DNA of 64,000 nt from NCBI RefSeq assembly GCF_024055635.1, contig NZ_JAMXMB010000003.1:62001-126000 (forward strand), written 5' to 3'. The notes under the pieces were generated by a model, which was not told the DNA's origin, did no database searches, and saw nothing but the letters and a program-made list of their open reading frames with translations. The translations under genes and the position numbers were made by a program. Below are positions 51,949 to 58,860 of this stretch, in pieces; the first letter of the stretch is position 1, and each line of letters starts with the position of its first letter. The DNA comes from Microbacterium yannicii (lineage in GTDB: Bacteria > Actinomycetota > Actinomycetes > Actinomycetales > Microbacteriaceae).

Positions 51949-53298
51949 ATGAAGACGCTCGATCTCACCCGCGGCGCCGACGAGTCCCACCGCGCGGCGT
52001 TCCGCGCCGGACCCGTCGACGAGCAGTCCCGCGCGCGGCTCGCCGCGAACGGGCTCGACTACCGTCGGCTCGCGGTCGACCACGACGGGTTCGCCGGCTG
52101 GTTGCAGTCGGCGGCGCGAGGCTTCCAGGACAGCGAGCGCACCGACGAGCAAGTGTCGGCCGCGCGCGACCGCAGCGGCTACCGACGGCTCACCGGGGTC
52201 TACGACGCCGACGGTGCGATGGCCGACGCGCCGGTGGCGACCATCGCGTCGTGGCTCGGCGAGCTCACCGTGCCCGGTGGCTCGGCGATCCCGTCCTGCG
52301 CGATCTCCGCCGTCACCGTGGCGCCCACCCACCGCCGGCGCGGTGTCGCCCGGGCCATGCTCGAGGGGGAGCTGCGGGCGGCTCAGGCCGCCGGCATCCC
52401 GATGGCGATGCTGACCGTGAGCGAGTCGCCGCTCTACGGGCGCTACGGATTCGCCCCCGCCGTGGCGGGCGCATCGTGGCAGATCGAGACGAAGCGGGCC
52501 GCATGGATCGGCCCGGAGCCGGCCGGGCGCATCGACTTCGTGACCCGCGACCGCGTGCGCGAACTGCTGCCGGTTCTGCACGAGCGCGTGCGGCATCGCT
52601 TCCCCGGCGAGATCGACGTGCCGGGCTCGCACTGGGACGGCTTCGCCGGTACGAATCCGGCCGCGGAGAAGGTCGGCGAGAAGCGCGCCGTGCAGTACCG
52701 GGATGCCGAGGGCGAGGTGCGAGGCGCCGCGGTGTACGCCGTGCGTGAGAACCACGAGGACTTCACCAAGGCGACGGTCACCGTCCACTACCTCATCGCC
52801 GAGACCGACGACGCCTACGCGGCGCTGTGGCGATTCCTGCTCGAACTCGACCTGGTGGCCGAGGTGCACGCGAGCGAGCTGTCGGTCGACGAGCCTCTGC
52901 TGTGGATGATCGCCGACCAGCGCGCCGCGAAGGTCGCCATACGCGATCACCAATACGTGCGGATCATCGATGTCGTCTCCTGCCTCGAGGCCCGTCGCTA
53001 CGGCGCCGCGGGCACGCTGGTGCTCGACGTGTCCGACCCGATCGGCCTCTCGACGGGCCGGTACCTGCTCGAGGTCGATGACGCCGGCGTGGGTCGCGTG
53101 ACCCCCCTCGACGACGGTGACGGCCCGGCGGGGACCGTGGAGGTGGCGCTCGGCATCACCGAGCTGTCGGCCACGTACCTCGGGGCGGTGTCACCGGCGA
53201 CGCTCGCCGCCGCGGGCCGCGTGAAGACGACGGATCCCACGGCGGCCGCTCGTGTGCTGGGCTGGCACACCGCGCCCCGGCTGAGCATCTGGTACTGA
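51949..53298 (+). CDS. eis: Eis-like GNAT N-acetyltransferase
   Basis: A 449-residue three-domain acetyltransferase. The first GNAT domain has CAISAVTVAPTHRRRGVARAML (near residue 125, the acetyl-CoA pyrophosphate loop, quoted here in part) and SESPLYGRYGFAPA. A second degenerate GNAT domain follows, and an SCP2-like C-terminal domain (about 340-449). This is the Eis architecture; mycobacterial Eis acetylates aminoglycosides and host or bacterial proteins. The chain ends in a short hydrophobic C-terminus (LSIWY), as needed for Eis-type catalysis. GGAGAGGAAG precedes ATG 51949. Confidence 0.87.
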   Translation: MKTLDLTRGADESHRAAFRAGPVDEQSRARLAANGLDYRRLAVDHDGFAGWLQSAARGFQDSERTDEQVSAARDRSGYRRLTGVYDADGAMADAPVATIASWLGELTVPGGSAIPSCAISAVTVAPTHRRRGVARAMLEGELRAAQAAGIPMAMLTVSESPLYGRYGFAPAVAGASWQIETKRAAWIGPEPAGRIDFVTRDRVRELLPVLHERVRHRFPGEIDVPGSHWDGFAGTNPAAEKVGEKRAVQYRDAEGEVRGAAVYAVRENHEDFTKATVTVHYLIAETDDAYAALWRFLLELDLVAEVHASELSVDEPLLWMIADQRAAKVAIRDHQYVRIIDVVSCLEARRYGAAGTLVLDVSDPIGLSTGRYLLEVDDAGVGRVTPLDDGDGPAGTVEVALGITELSATYLGAVSPATLAAAGRVKTTDPTAAARVLGWHTAPRLSIWY

Positions 53299-53393
53299 TC
53301 GGGCGTCGCCGGGGCGCGGCCCTCGCCGGGGAACACATCCGCGGGCGCGCAGGTTCGATCCTCTGGGGTGAGACCAACCCCCCTGGAGGAATC

Positions 53394-53696
53394 GTGAAGG
53401 CTGTGCTGAACGGCGTGGTGATCGCCGAGGCGGACAAGGACGACCTTGTCCGCATCGAGGGCAACTGGTACTGGCCGCCGGTCGCGGTCGCGAAGGGCGC
53501 CCTGATCGAGAGCGCGACGCCTTACACCTGCCCGTGGAAGGGCGAGGCGCAGTACTTCAGCGTGCGCGTCGGCGAGCACGAGCACACCGATCGCGCCTGG
53601 TCGTATCCGAGGCCGCACTCGAGCGCCGTGACGCGTGTGGGGGCCGATTTCTCGGGCTACGTCGCGTTCGACCGCGCCGTCCAGATCGCCGACTGA
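53394..53696 (+). CDS. DUF427 domain protein
   Basis: A 100-residue single-domain protein of the DUF427 family, with the hallmark segments ADKDDLVRIEGNWYWPP, the central TPYTCPWKGEAQYFSV and the late AWSYPRPHSSA. The fold is a small beta barrel; the function is unknown. TGGAGGA at 53384-53390 precedes GTG 53394. It lies alone between eis and the ABC-F gene with its own leader. Confidence 0.88.
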   Translation: MKAVLNGVVIAEADKDDLVRIEGNWYWPPVAVAKGALIESATPYTCPWKGEAQYFSVRVGEHEHTDRAWSYPRPHSSAVTRVGADFSGYVAFDRAVQIAD

Positions 53697-53741
53697 GCGG
53701 TCGCCGCGCACCCGACGCGCGGCGGGCCCCTCCGGCTCGCC

Positions 53742-53747
53742 TAGCCT
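53742..53747 (+). promoter_or_regulatory. -10 (TAGCCT) of the ABC-F gene
   Basis: TAGCCT ends nine bases before ATG 53757. GGAGGGGAC lies between, so a very short leader with a Shine-Dalgarno-like sequence is possible. Confidence 0.5.
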
Positions 53748-53756
53748 GGAGGGGAC

Positions 53757-55568
53757 ATGGCACATCTTCTGGGGGCCGAGGCCCTGCACCTGGAGTTCCC
53801 GACGAAGGTCGTCTTCGACCGGGTCTCGCTCGGCATCGACGAGGGCGATCGCATCGGCGTCGTCGGCCGCAACGGCGACGGCAAGTCGAGCCTGCTGGCG
53901 ATGCTCGCCGGCCGGCTGGAGCCCGATGGCGGCCGGGTGACGGTGCGTGGCGGCATCCGTGTCGGAGTGCTCGACCAGGCCGACACGCTCGACGACACGC
54001 TCACGGTGCACCAGACCGTCGTCGGGGATCGTCCCGACCACGAGTGGGCCGGCGATCCCCGGGCGCGGGATGTGATCGCCGGGCTGCTGGGCGACCTCCC
54101 GTGGGACGGGCCGGTAGCCGGGCTGTCGGGCGGTCAGCGGCGGCGCGTGTCGCTCGCCACGCTGCTGGTGGGCGACCACGACGTGCTCTTCCTCGACGAG
54201 CCCACGAACCACCTGGACGTCGAGGCGATCTCGTGGCTCGCCGCGCACATCAAGGGGCGATGGCCGGCGAACCAGGGCGGGCTGCTGGTCGTGACGCATG
54301 ACCGCTGGTTCCTGGACGAGGTGTGCAACACCACCTGGGAGGTGCACGACCGCATCGTCGAGCCGTTCGAGGGCGGCTACGCGGCCTACATCCTGCAGCG
54401 GGTCGAGCGTGACCGCCAGTCCGCCGTCATCGAACAGCGCCGGCAGAACCTCGCCCGCAAAGAGCTGGCGTGGCTGCGCCGCGGCGCACCGGCGCGCACG
54501 TCGAAGCCGAAGTTCCGCATCGACGCCGCGAACGACCTCATCGCCGACGTGCCCGAGATCCGCGACGCGACCGAACTGCGCTCGCTCGCGGTCTCGCGCC
54601 TCGGCAAGGACGTGGTCGACCTTCTCGACGCCGCAGTGGCATATGACGGGCGCGAGGTGCTGCATCCGGTCGAGTGGCGGATCGCCCCCGGCGAGCGCAC
54701 CGGCATCCTCGGCGTCAACGGCGCGGGCAAGTCGACCCTGCTCGGGCTGGTGTCGGGCGATGTCGAGCCGACCGCCGGACGCGTCAAGCGCGGCAAGACC
54801 GTGAAGGTCGCCACGCTCACGCAGCGCCTCGACGAACTCGAGGAGCACCTCAACGATCCGGTCCGCATCGTCATCTCCCGTCTGCGCACGACGTACACGT
54901 TCGGCGCCGGATCGAAGGCCCAGGAGCTCACGCCGGGCCAGCTCCTGGAGAGCATGGGCTTCCAGAGCGCCCAGCTCTCGACGCCGGTGAAAGACCTGTC
55001 CGGCGGTCAGAAACGACGGCTGCAGCTGCTGCTCATCCTCCTCGAGCAGCCGAACGTGCTCATCCTCGACGAGCCGACCAACGACCTCGACACCGACATG
55101 CTCGCCGCCATCGAGGACCTGCTGGACTCCTGGCCGGGCACGCTCCTCGTCGTGTCGCACGATCGGTACTTCATCGAGCGGGTCACCGATCAGCAATACG
55201 CGATCCTCGACGGACACCTTCGCCACCTCCCGGGCGGGGTCGACGAGTACCTGCGGCTCAGGGCCCGCTCGCTGAGCGAGCGCGACGAGACGAAGCGCAC
55301 GAGCGGGACGGATGCCGCGGCCTCGGCGTCGGCCTCGCCCGCGCTGTCGGGCGCCGAGCTGCGCGCCGCGCAGAAGGAGGTGTCTGCGCTCGAACGGCGT
55401 CTGGAGAAGCTCGAGTCGCAGATCGGCGCGGCGCGCGTCGCGCTCGCCGACCACGATCAGTCGGACTACGTCGGCCTGGGCGCTGAGATGGCACGGATCA
55501 CCGGGCTCGAGAACGAGCGCGACGCGGTCGAGGAGCGCTGGTTCGAGCTCACCGAGCAGCTCGGCTGA
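53757..55568 (+). CDS. ABC-F family ATPase (Uup type)
   Basis: A 603-residue soluble protein with two ABC domains and no membrane part. Walker A motifs GRNGDGKSS (near residue 38) and GVNGAGKST near 320, signatures LSGGQRRRVSLA and LSGGQKRRLQLL, and Walker B LFLDEPTNHLD and LILDEPTNDLD are complete. The C-terminal coiled coil (about 530-600, KEVSALERRLEKLESQIG) is the Uup-type DNA- or ribosome-binding arm. ABC-F proteins act on ribosomes. The position between ispE and glmU is conserved in actinobacteria. Confidence 0.92.
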   Translation: MAHLLGAEALHLEFPTKVVFDRVSLGIDEGDRIGVVGRNGDGKSSLLAMLAGRLEPDGGRVTVRGGIRVGVLDQADTLDDTLTVHQTVVGDRPDHEWAGDPRARDVIAGLLGDLPWDGPVAGLSGGQRRRVSLATLLVGDHDVLFLDEPTNHLDVEAISWLAAHIKGRWPANQGGLLVVTHDRWFLDEVCNTTWEVHDRIVEPFEGGYAAYILQRVERDRQSAVIEQRRQNLARKELAWLRRGAPARTSKPKFRIDAANDLIADVPEIRDATELRSLAVSRLGKDVVDLLDAAVAYDGREVLHPVEWRIAPGERTGILGVNGAGKSTLLGLVSGDVEPTAGRVKRGKTVKVATLTQRLDELEEHLNDPVRIVISRLRTTYTFGAGSKAQELTPGQLLESMGFQSAQLSTPVKDLSGGQKRRLQLLLILLEQPNVLILDEPTNDLDTDMLAAIEDLLDSWPGTLLVVSHDRYFIERVTDQQYAILDGHLRHLPGGVDEYLRLRARSLSERDETKRTSGTDAAASASASPALSGAELRAAQKEVSALERRLEKLESQIGAARVALADHDQSDYVGLGAEMARITGLENERDAVEERWFELTEQLG

Positions 55569-55579
55569 GCCCGACGGGG

Positions 55580-55657
55580 CGTGAAAGATCCGGGCAGAAT
55601 CGGCGAGATCCGCGGCTGGGTGCGCTGATCTGCTCGATTGAGCCCGACGCTTTCACG
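55580..55657. terminator. Long imperfect inverted repeat between convergent genes
   Basis: CGTGAAAG (55580-55587) pairs with CTTTCACG (55650-55657), CGGGC (55591-55595) with GCCCG (55642-55646), and AGATC (55606-55610) with GATCT (55627-55631). The nested arms make one long stem-loop that ends inside the last codons of the MarR gene. It probably terminates both transcripts. Confidence 0.55.
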
Positions 55658-56156
55658 GCGTCGTGTCGAAGCCGAGGCTGAGCTTGCGCAGCAGGCCGGC
55701 GAGGCGCTCGCGATCGCCGCGCGAGAGCGTCTCGAGCAGCAGCGCCTCGGCGTCGACGAGACGCGTGATCGCAGCATCGACCCGGATCTTCCCCTCGTCG
55801 GTGAGGGTGACCAGGACGCTGCGGCCGTCGTCCGGATCGGCCTCGCGGCGCACGAGCCGGCGGCCCACCAGACGATCGATGCGGTTGGTCATCGTGCCGC
55901 TCGACACCAGGGTCTGCTGGAGGAGCTGCTTCGGGCTGAGCTGAAACGGCTCGCCGGCGCGTCGCAGGGCCGACAGCACGTCCCACTCCCACGGCTCGAG
56001 CTCGCTGCGGCGGAATGCGTCGCGCCGGGCACGGTCGAGATGACGCGACAGCCGATCGACGCGCGAGAGCACGCCGAGGGGCGAGAAGTCGAGGTCGGGG
56101 CGCTGCGTCGTCCACGCCTCGACGATGCGGTCCACCTCGTCGCTCTGCCCCGTCAT
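55653..56156 (-). CDS. MarR-family transcriptional regulator
   Basis: A 167-residue winged-helix regulator. The HTH is in LSPKQLLQQTLVSSGTMTNR (about residues 80-99), followed by the wing RRLVRREADPDDGRSVLVTL and a dimerisation helix. The pattern is common MarR. No target gene is obvious beside it: it converges with the ABC-F gene and is divergent from tRNA-Gln. GATAAT lies six bases before ATG 56156, separated by a G-run. Confidence 0.9.
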   Translation of the reverse strand: MTGQSDEVDRIVEAWTTQRPDLDFSPLGVLSRVDRLSRHLDRARRDAFRRSELEPWEWDVLSALRRAGEPFQLSPKQLLQQTLVSSGTMTNRIDRLVGRRLVRREADPDDGRSVLVTLTDEGKIRVDAAITRLVDAEALLLETLSRGDRERLAGLLRKLSLGFDTTP

Positions 56157-56162
56157 CCCCCC

Positions 56163-56168
56163 ATTATC
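56163..56168 (-). promoter_or_regulatory. -10 (GATAAT) of the MarR gene
   Basis: GATAAT (minus strand) ends six bases before ATG 56156. The intervening GGGGGG could serve as a weak Shine-Dalgarno if a leader exists. Confidence 0.5.
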
Positions 56169-56248
56169 GGGGCAGCCGTCCCGCCCGAAGCAGGTGGCAC
56201 CGTCTGGCAGACTTGACGGGCGGCTCCCGGCACCTCGGAACGCCGTGG

Positions 56249-56320
56249 TCCGCCGTGGTGTAATGGCAGCACGACAGCCTTTGGAGCTGTGAGGCCCAGG
56301 TTCGAGTCCTGGCGGCGGAG
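56249..56320 (+). tRNA. tRNA-Gln (anticodon UUG)
   Basis: A 72-nt cloverleaf. The acceptor stem TCCGCCG (56249-56255) pairs with CGGCGGA (56313-56319) with G as discriminator; the anticodon stem ACAGC/GCTGT encloses loop CTTTGGA with anticodon TTG; the T arm CCAGG/CCTGG encloses TTCGAGT. CCA is not encoded, only CA followed by the glmU ATG. It sits one base before the glmU start codon. Confidence 0.95.
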
Positions 56321-56321
56321 C

Positions 56322-57794
56322 ATGATCGACACCCCCCGCGACAGCGCTCTCGCCGTCATCGTCCTCGCCGCCGGCCAGGGCACCCGCATGAAGTCGTCAC
56401 TGCCGAAGGTGCTGCACCGGATCGGCGGCCGCCCGCTGGTGGGGCACGTGCTCGACCACGCGCTCGCCCTCGCGCCGGAGCGCGTGGTGGTGGTCGTCCG
56501 GCACGAGCGGGACCTGGTCGCAGGAGCCGTCGTGGATGCCGCACCGGGCGTCATCGTGGTCGACCAGGACGAGATCCCGGGAACAGGCCGCGCCGTCGAG
56601 ATGGCCCTCGACGCCCTCGACGACTTCGTGGGCGATGTCCTGGTGCTGAGCGGCGACGTGCCGCTCCTCGAGGCCGACACCCTCGCCGCCCTCCTGCGCG
56701 GCCACCGCGACGGCGCCGTCGCCGCGACGGTGCTCAGCGCGGCGCTCGATGATGCGACCGGGTACGGCCGTGTCATCCGCGACGCCGACGGCGCGGTGGC
56801 GCGGATCGTCGAGCAGAAGGATGCGACGGCGGACGAGGCATCCGTCTCCGAGATCAACGCGGGCGTCTACGTCTTCCAGGCGGCGGCGCTTCGCACGCAA
56901 CTGGCGCTCGTCGGAACCGCGAACGCGCAGGGGGAGAAGTATCTGACCGACGTCGTGGCACTGCTGCGCGGCGACGGCCTCGCCGTGGCGGCGCTGACCG
57001 CTCCGGATGCGGTGGCCGCGCTCGGCGTCAACGACCGCGTGCAGCTGTCCGAGGCCGCGCGCCTGCTCAACGCGCGCACGGTGCGTCGCTGGCAGCTGGA
57101 AGGCGCGACCATCCTGGACCCCGCGACGACGTGGATCGACGTCACAGCGACGCTCGCCCCCGACGTCACGGTGCTCCCGAACACCCACATCCTGCGCGCG
57201 ACGACGATCGCGTCGGGCGCCACGGTCGGCCCCGACACGAGCCTGGTCGACTGCGAGGTGGGCGAGGACGCCACGGTCACCCGCACCGACGCGACCCTCG
57301 CCGTCATCGGCGCGAAGGCGACTGTGGGCCCCTTCGCCTACCTCCGGCCGGGCACGTACCTCGGCGACCGCGGCAAGATCGGCACCTTCGTCGAGACGAA
57401 GAACTCCACGATCGGCGAATCGAGCAAGGTGCCCCATCTGTCGTACATCGGAGACACCACCATCGGCCGCGGCGTCAATCTGGGCGCCGGTGCGATCACC
57501 GCCAATTACGACGACCTGGCCAAGCACCCCACCGAGATCGGGGACGAAGTGCACACCGGCTCGCATAACGTCTTCGTGGCGCCCGTTAGGATCGGAGACG
57601 GCGCGAAGACGGGGGCGGGGGCGGTCATCCGCAAGGATGTGCCGGCCGGTGCTCTCGCTCTCAGCGTCGCCCCTCAGCGCAACGTCGAGGGTTGGGTCGA
57701 GAAGAACAGACCGGGTACCGGAGCGGCGGACGTCGCCGCCAAGGCCCGCAGCGCACAGAAGGCGGACGATGGCGCGCAAGAAGAAGACCGTTGA
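56322..57794 (+). CDS. glmU: Bifunctional GlmU (glucosamine-1-phosphate acetyltransferase / UDP-GlcNAc pyrophosphorylase)
   Basis: A 490-residue enzyme making UDP-N-acetylglucosamine for peptidoglycan. The N-terminal pyrophosphorylase domain has VLAAGQGTRMKSSLPKVLH (near residue 15); the C-terminal left-handed beta helix (about 260-460) carries the acetyltransferase, with PFAYLRPGTYLG, FVETKNSTIGESSKVPHLS and ANYDDLAKH segments. ATG 56322 is the only start that keeps the first beta strand; it lies one base beyond tRNA-Gln, with no Shine-Dalgarno, so tRNA processing may create its 5' end. Overlaps prs by 26 bp. Confidence 0.95.
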   Translation: MIDTPRDSALAVIVLAAGQGTRMKSSLPKVLHRIGGRPLVGHVLDHALALAPERVVVVVRHERDLVAGAVVDAAPGVIVVDQDEIPGTGRAVEMALDALDDFVGDVLVLSGDVPLLEADTLAALLRGHRDGAVAATVLSAALDDATGYGRVIRDADGAVARIVEQKDATADEASVSEINAGVYVFQAAALRTQLALVGTANAQGEKYLTDVVALLRGDGLAVAALTAPDAVAALGVNDRVQLSEAARLLNARTVRRWQLEGATILDPATTWIDVTATLAPDVTVLPNTHILRATTIASGATVGPDTSLVDCEVGEDATVTRTDATLAVIGAKATVGPFAYLRPGTYLGDRGKIGTFVETKNSTIGESSKVPHLSYIGDTTIGRGVNLGAGAITANYDDLAKHPTEIGDEVHTGSHNVFVAPVRIGDGAKTGAGAVIRKDVPAGALALSVAPQRNVEGWVEKNRPGTGAADVAAKARSAQKADDGAQEEDR

Positions 57795-58803
57795 ACTCGA
57801 CCGGGCGAACGACATCGCCCCCGGACTCGTCGCCAAGACGAAGAAACGGCTCGTCATCGCGCGCGGCAGCTCGCACCCCGAGCTCGCGGCGCAGGTCGCC
57901 GAGCAGCTGAGCACGGAGCTGGTCCCGACCGAGTACCGCACCTTCGCGTCGGGCGAGATCCTGACGCGATTCGAGGTCTCGATCCGCGGCTGCGACCTCT
58001 TCCTCATCCAGAGCTTCGGCCCACCGGTCAACGAGTGGATGATGGAGACCCTCATCATGCTCGACGCCGCCAAGCGGGCGTCCGCCAAGCGCATCACCGT
58101 CGTCGCGCCCTACTTCCCCTACTCGCGACAGGACAAGAAGGGCCGCGGCCGCGAGCCGATCAGCGCCCGGCTCGTCGCCGACCTCTTCAAGACGGCCGGC
58201 GCCGACCGGATCATGAGCGTCGACCTGCACGCCGCGCAGATCCAGGGCTTCTTCGACGGCCCCGTCGACCACCTGTTCGCCAAGCCCGTGCTGCTGGAGT
58301 ACTTCGAGAACACGCTCAGCGAAGCCGACCGCGCGCGCCTCACCGTGGTCTCACCCGACACCGGGCGCGTGCGCGTCGCCGATCAGTGGTCCGACAGCCT
58401 GGGCGCGCCACTGGCGATCATCCACAAGCGCCGGGACCCGAATGTCGCCAACCAGGTCACCGTCAACGAGATCGTCGGCGCGGTCGACGGTCGCGTCTGC
58501 CTGCTGGTCGACGACATGATCGACACCGGCGGCACGATCGTGAAGGCGGCCGAGGCGCTGAAGGCCAACGGTGCGACCAAGGTGATCGTGGCCGCGACGC
58601 ACGCGATCTTCAGCGATCCGGCGGCGACGCGGCTGCAGAGCCCGGCGATCGACGAGGTCGTCGTGACCGACACGGTGCCGATCCCCGACGAGAAGCGGTT
58701 CCCGAGCCTTACGATTCTCCCTATCGCGCCACTGCTCGCACGCGCGATCCACGAAGTGTTCGAAGACGGCTCCGTCACCAGCATGTTCGACGGGGCGGCC
58801 TGA
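57769..58803 (+). CDS. prs: Ribose-phosphate pyrophosphokinase (PRPP synthetase)
   Basis: A 344-residue class I PRPP synthetase supplying nucleotide, His and Trp synthesis. The ATP-binding FASGEILTRFEVSIRGCD region, the flexible loop YFPYSRQDKKGRGREPISA near residue 120, DLHAAQIQGFFDGPVDHL and the PRPP-binding VDDMIDTGGT near 250 are present. An N-terminal extension of about 20 residues (MARKKKTVELDRANDIAPG) is Lys-rich. ATG 57769 lies within the glmU 3' end, in another frame, 26 bp before its stop, so the two are tightly coupled. Confidence 0.95.
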   Translation: MARKKKTVELDRANDIAPGLVAKTKKRLVIARGSSHPELAAQVAEQLSTELVPTEYRTFASGEILTRFEVSIRGCDLFLIQSFGPPVNEWMMETLIMLDAAKRASAKRITVVAPYFPYSRQDKKGRGREPISARLVADLFKTAGADRIMSVDLHAAQIQGFFDGPVDHLFAKPVLLEYFENTLSEADRARLTVVSPDTGRVRVADQWSDSLGAPLAIIHKRRDPNVANQVTVNEIVGAVDGRVCLLVDDMIDTGGTIVKAAEALKANGATKVIVAATHAIFSDPAATRLQSPAIDEVVVTDTVPIPDEKRFPSLTILPIAPLLARAIHEVFEDGSVTSMFDGAA

Positions 58804-58860
58804 CGCCGGCACCGGGTCGGAGCACCGGCACCGCGGCGGCGACGGAAGGACGAAGCATCC

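Noticed and set aside
52998..55454. 818-codon open frame opposite eis, DUF427 and the ABC-F gene
   Set aside because: It crosses three well-defined sense genes and has shadow-type composition.
56289..56321. GTG 56289 as an upstream start of glmU
   Set aside because: It lies inside the tRNA-Gln gene and would add an unrelated N-terminal extension; ATG 56322 gives the family's normal start.
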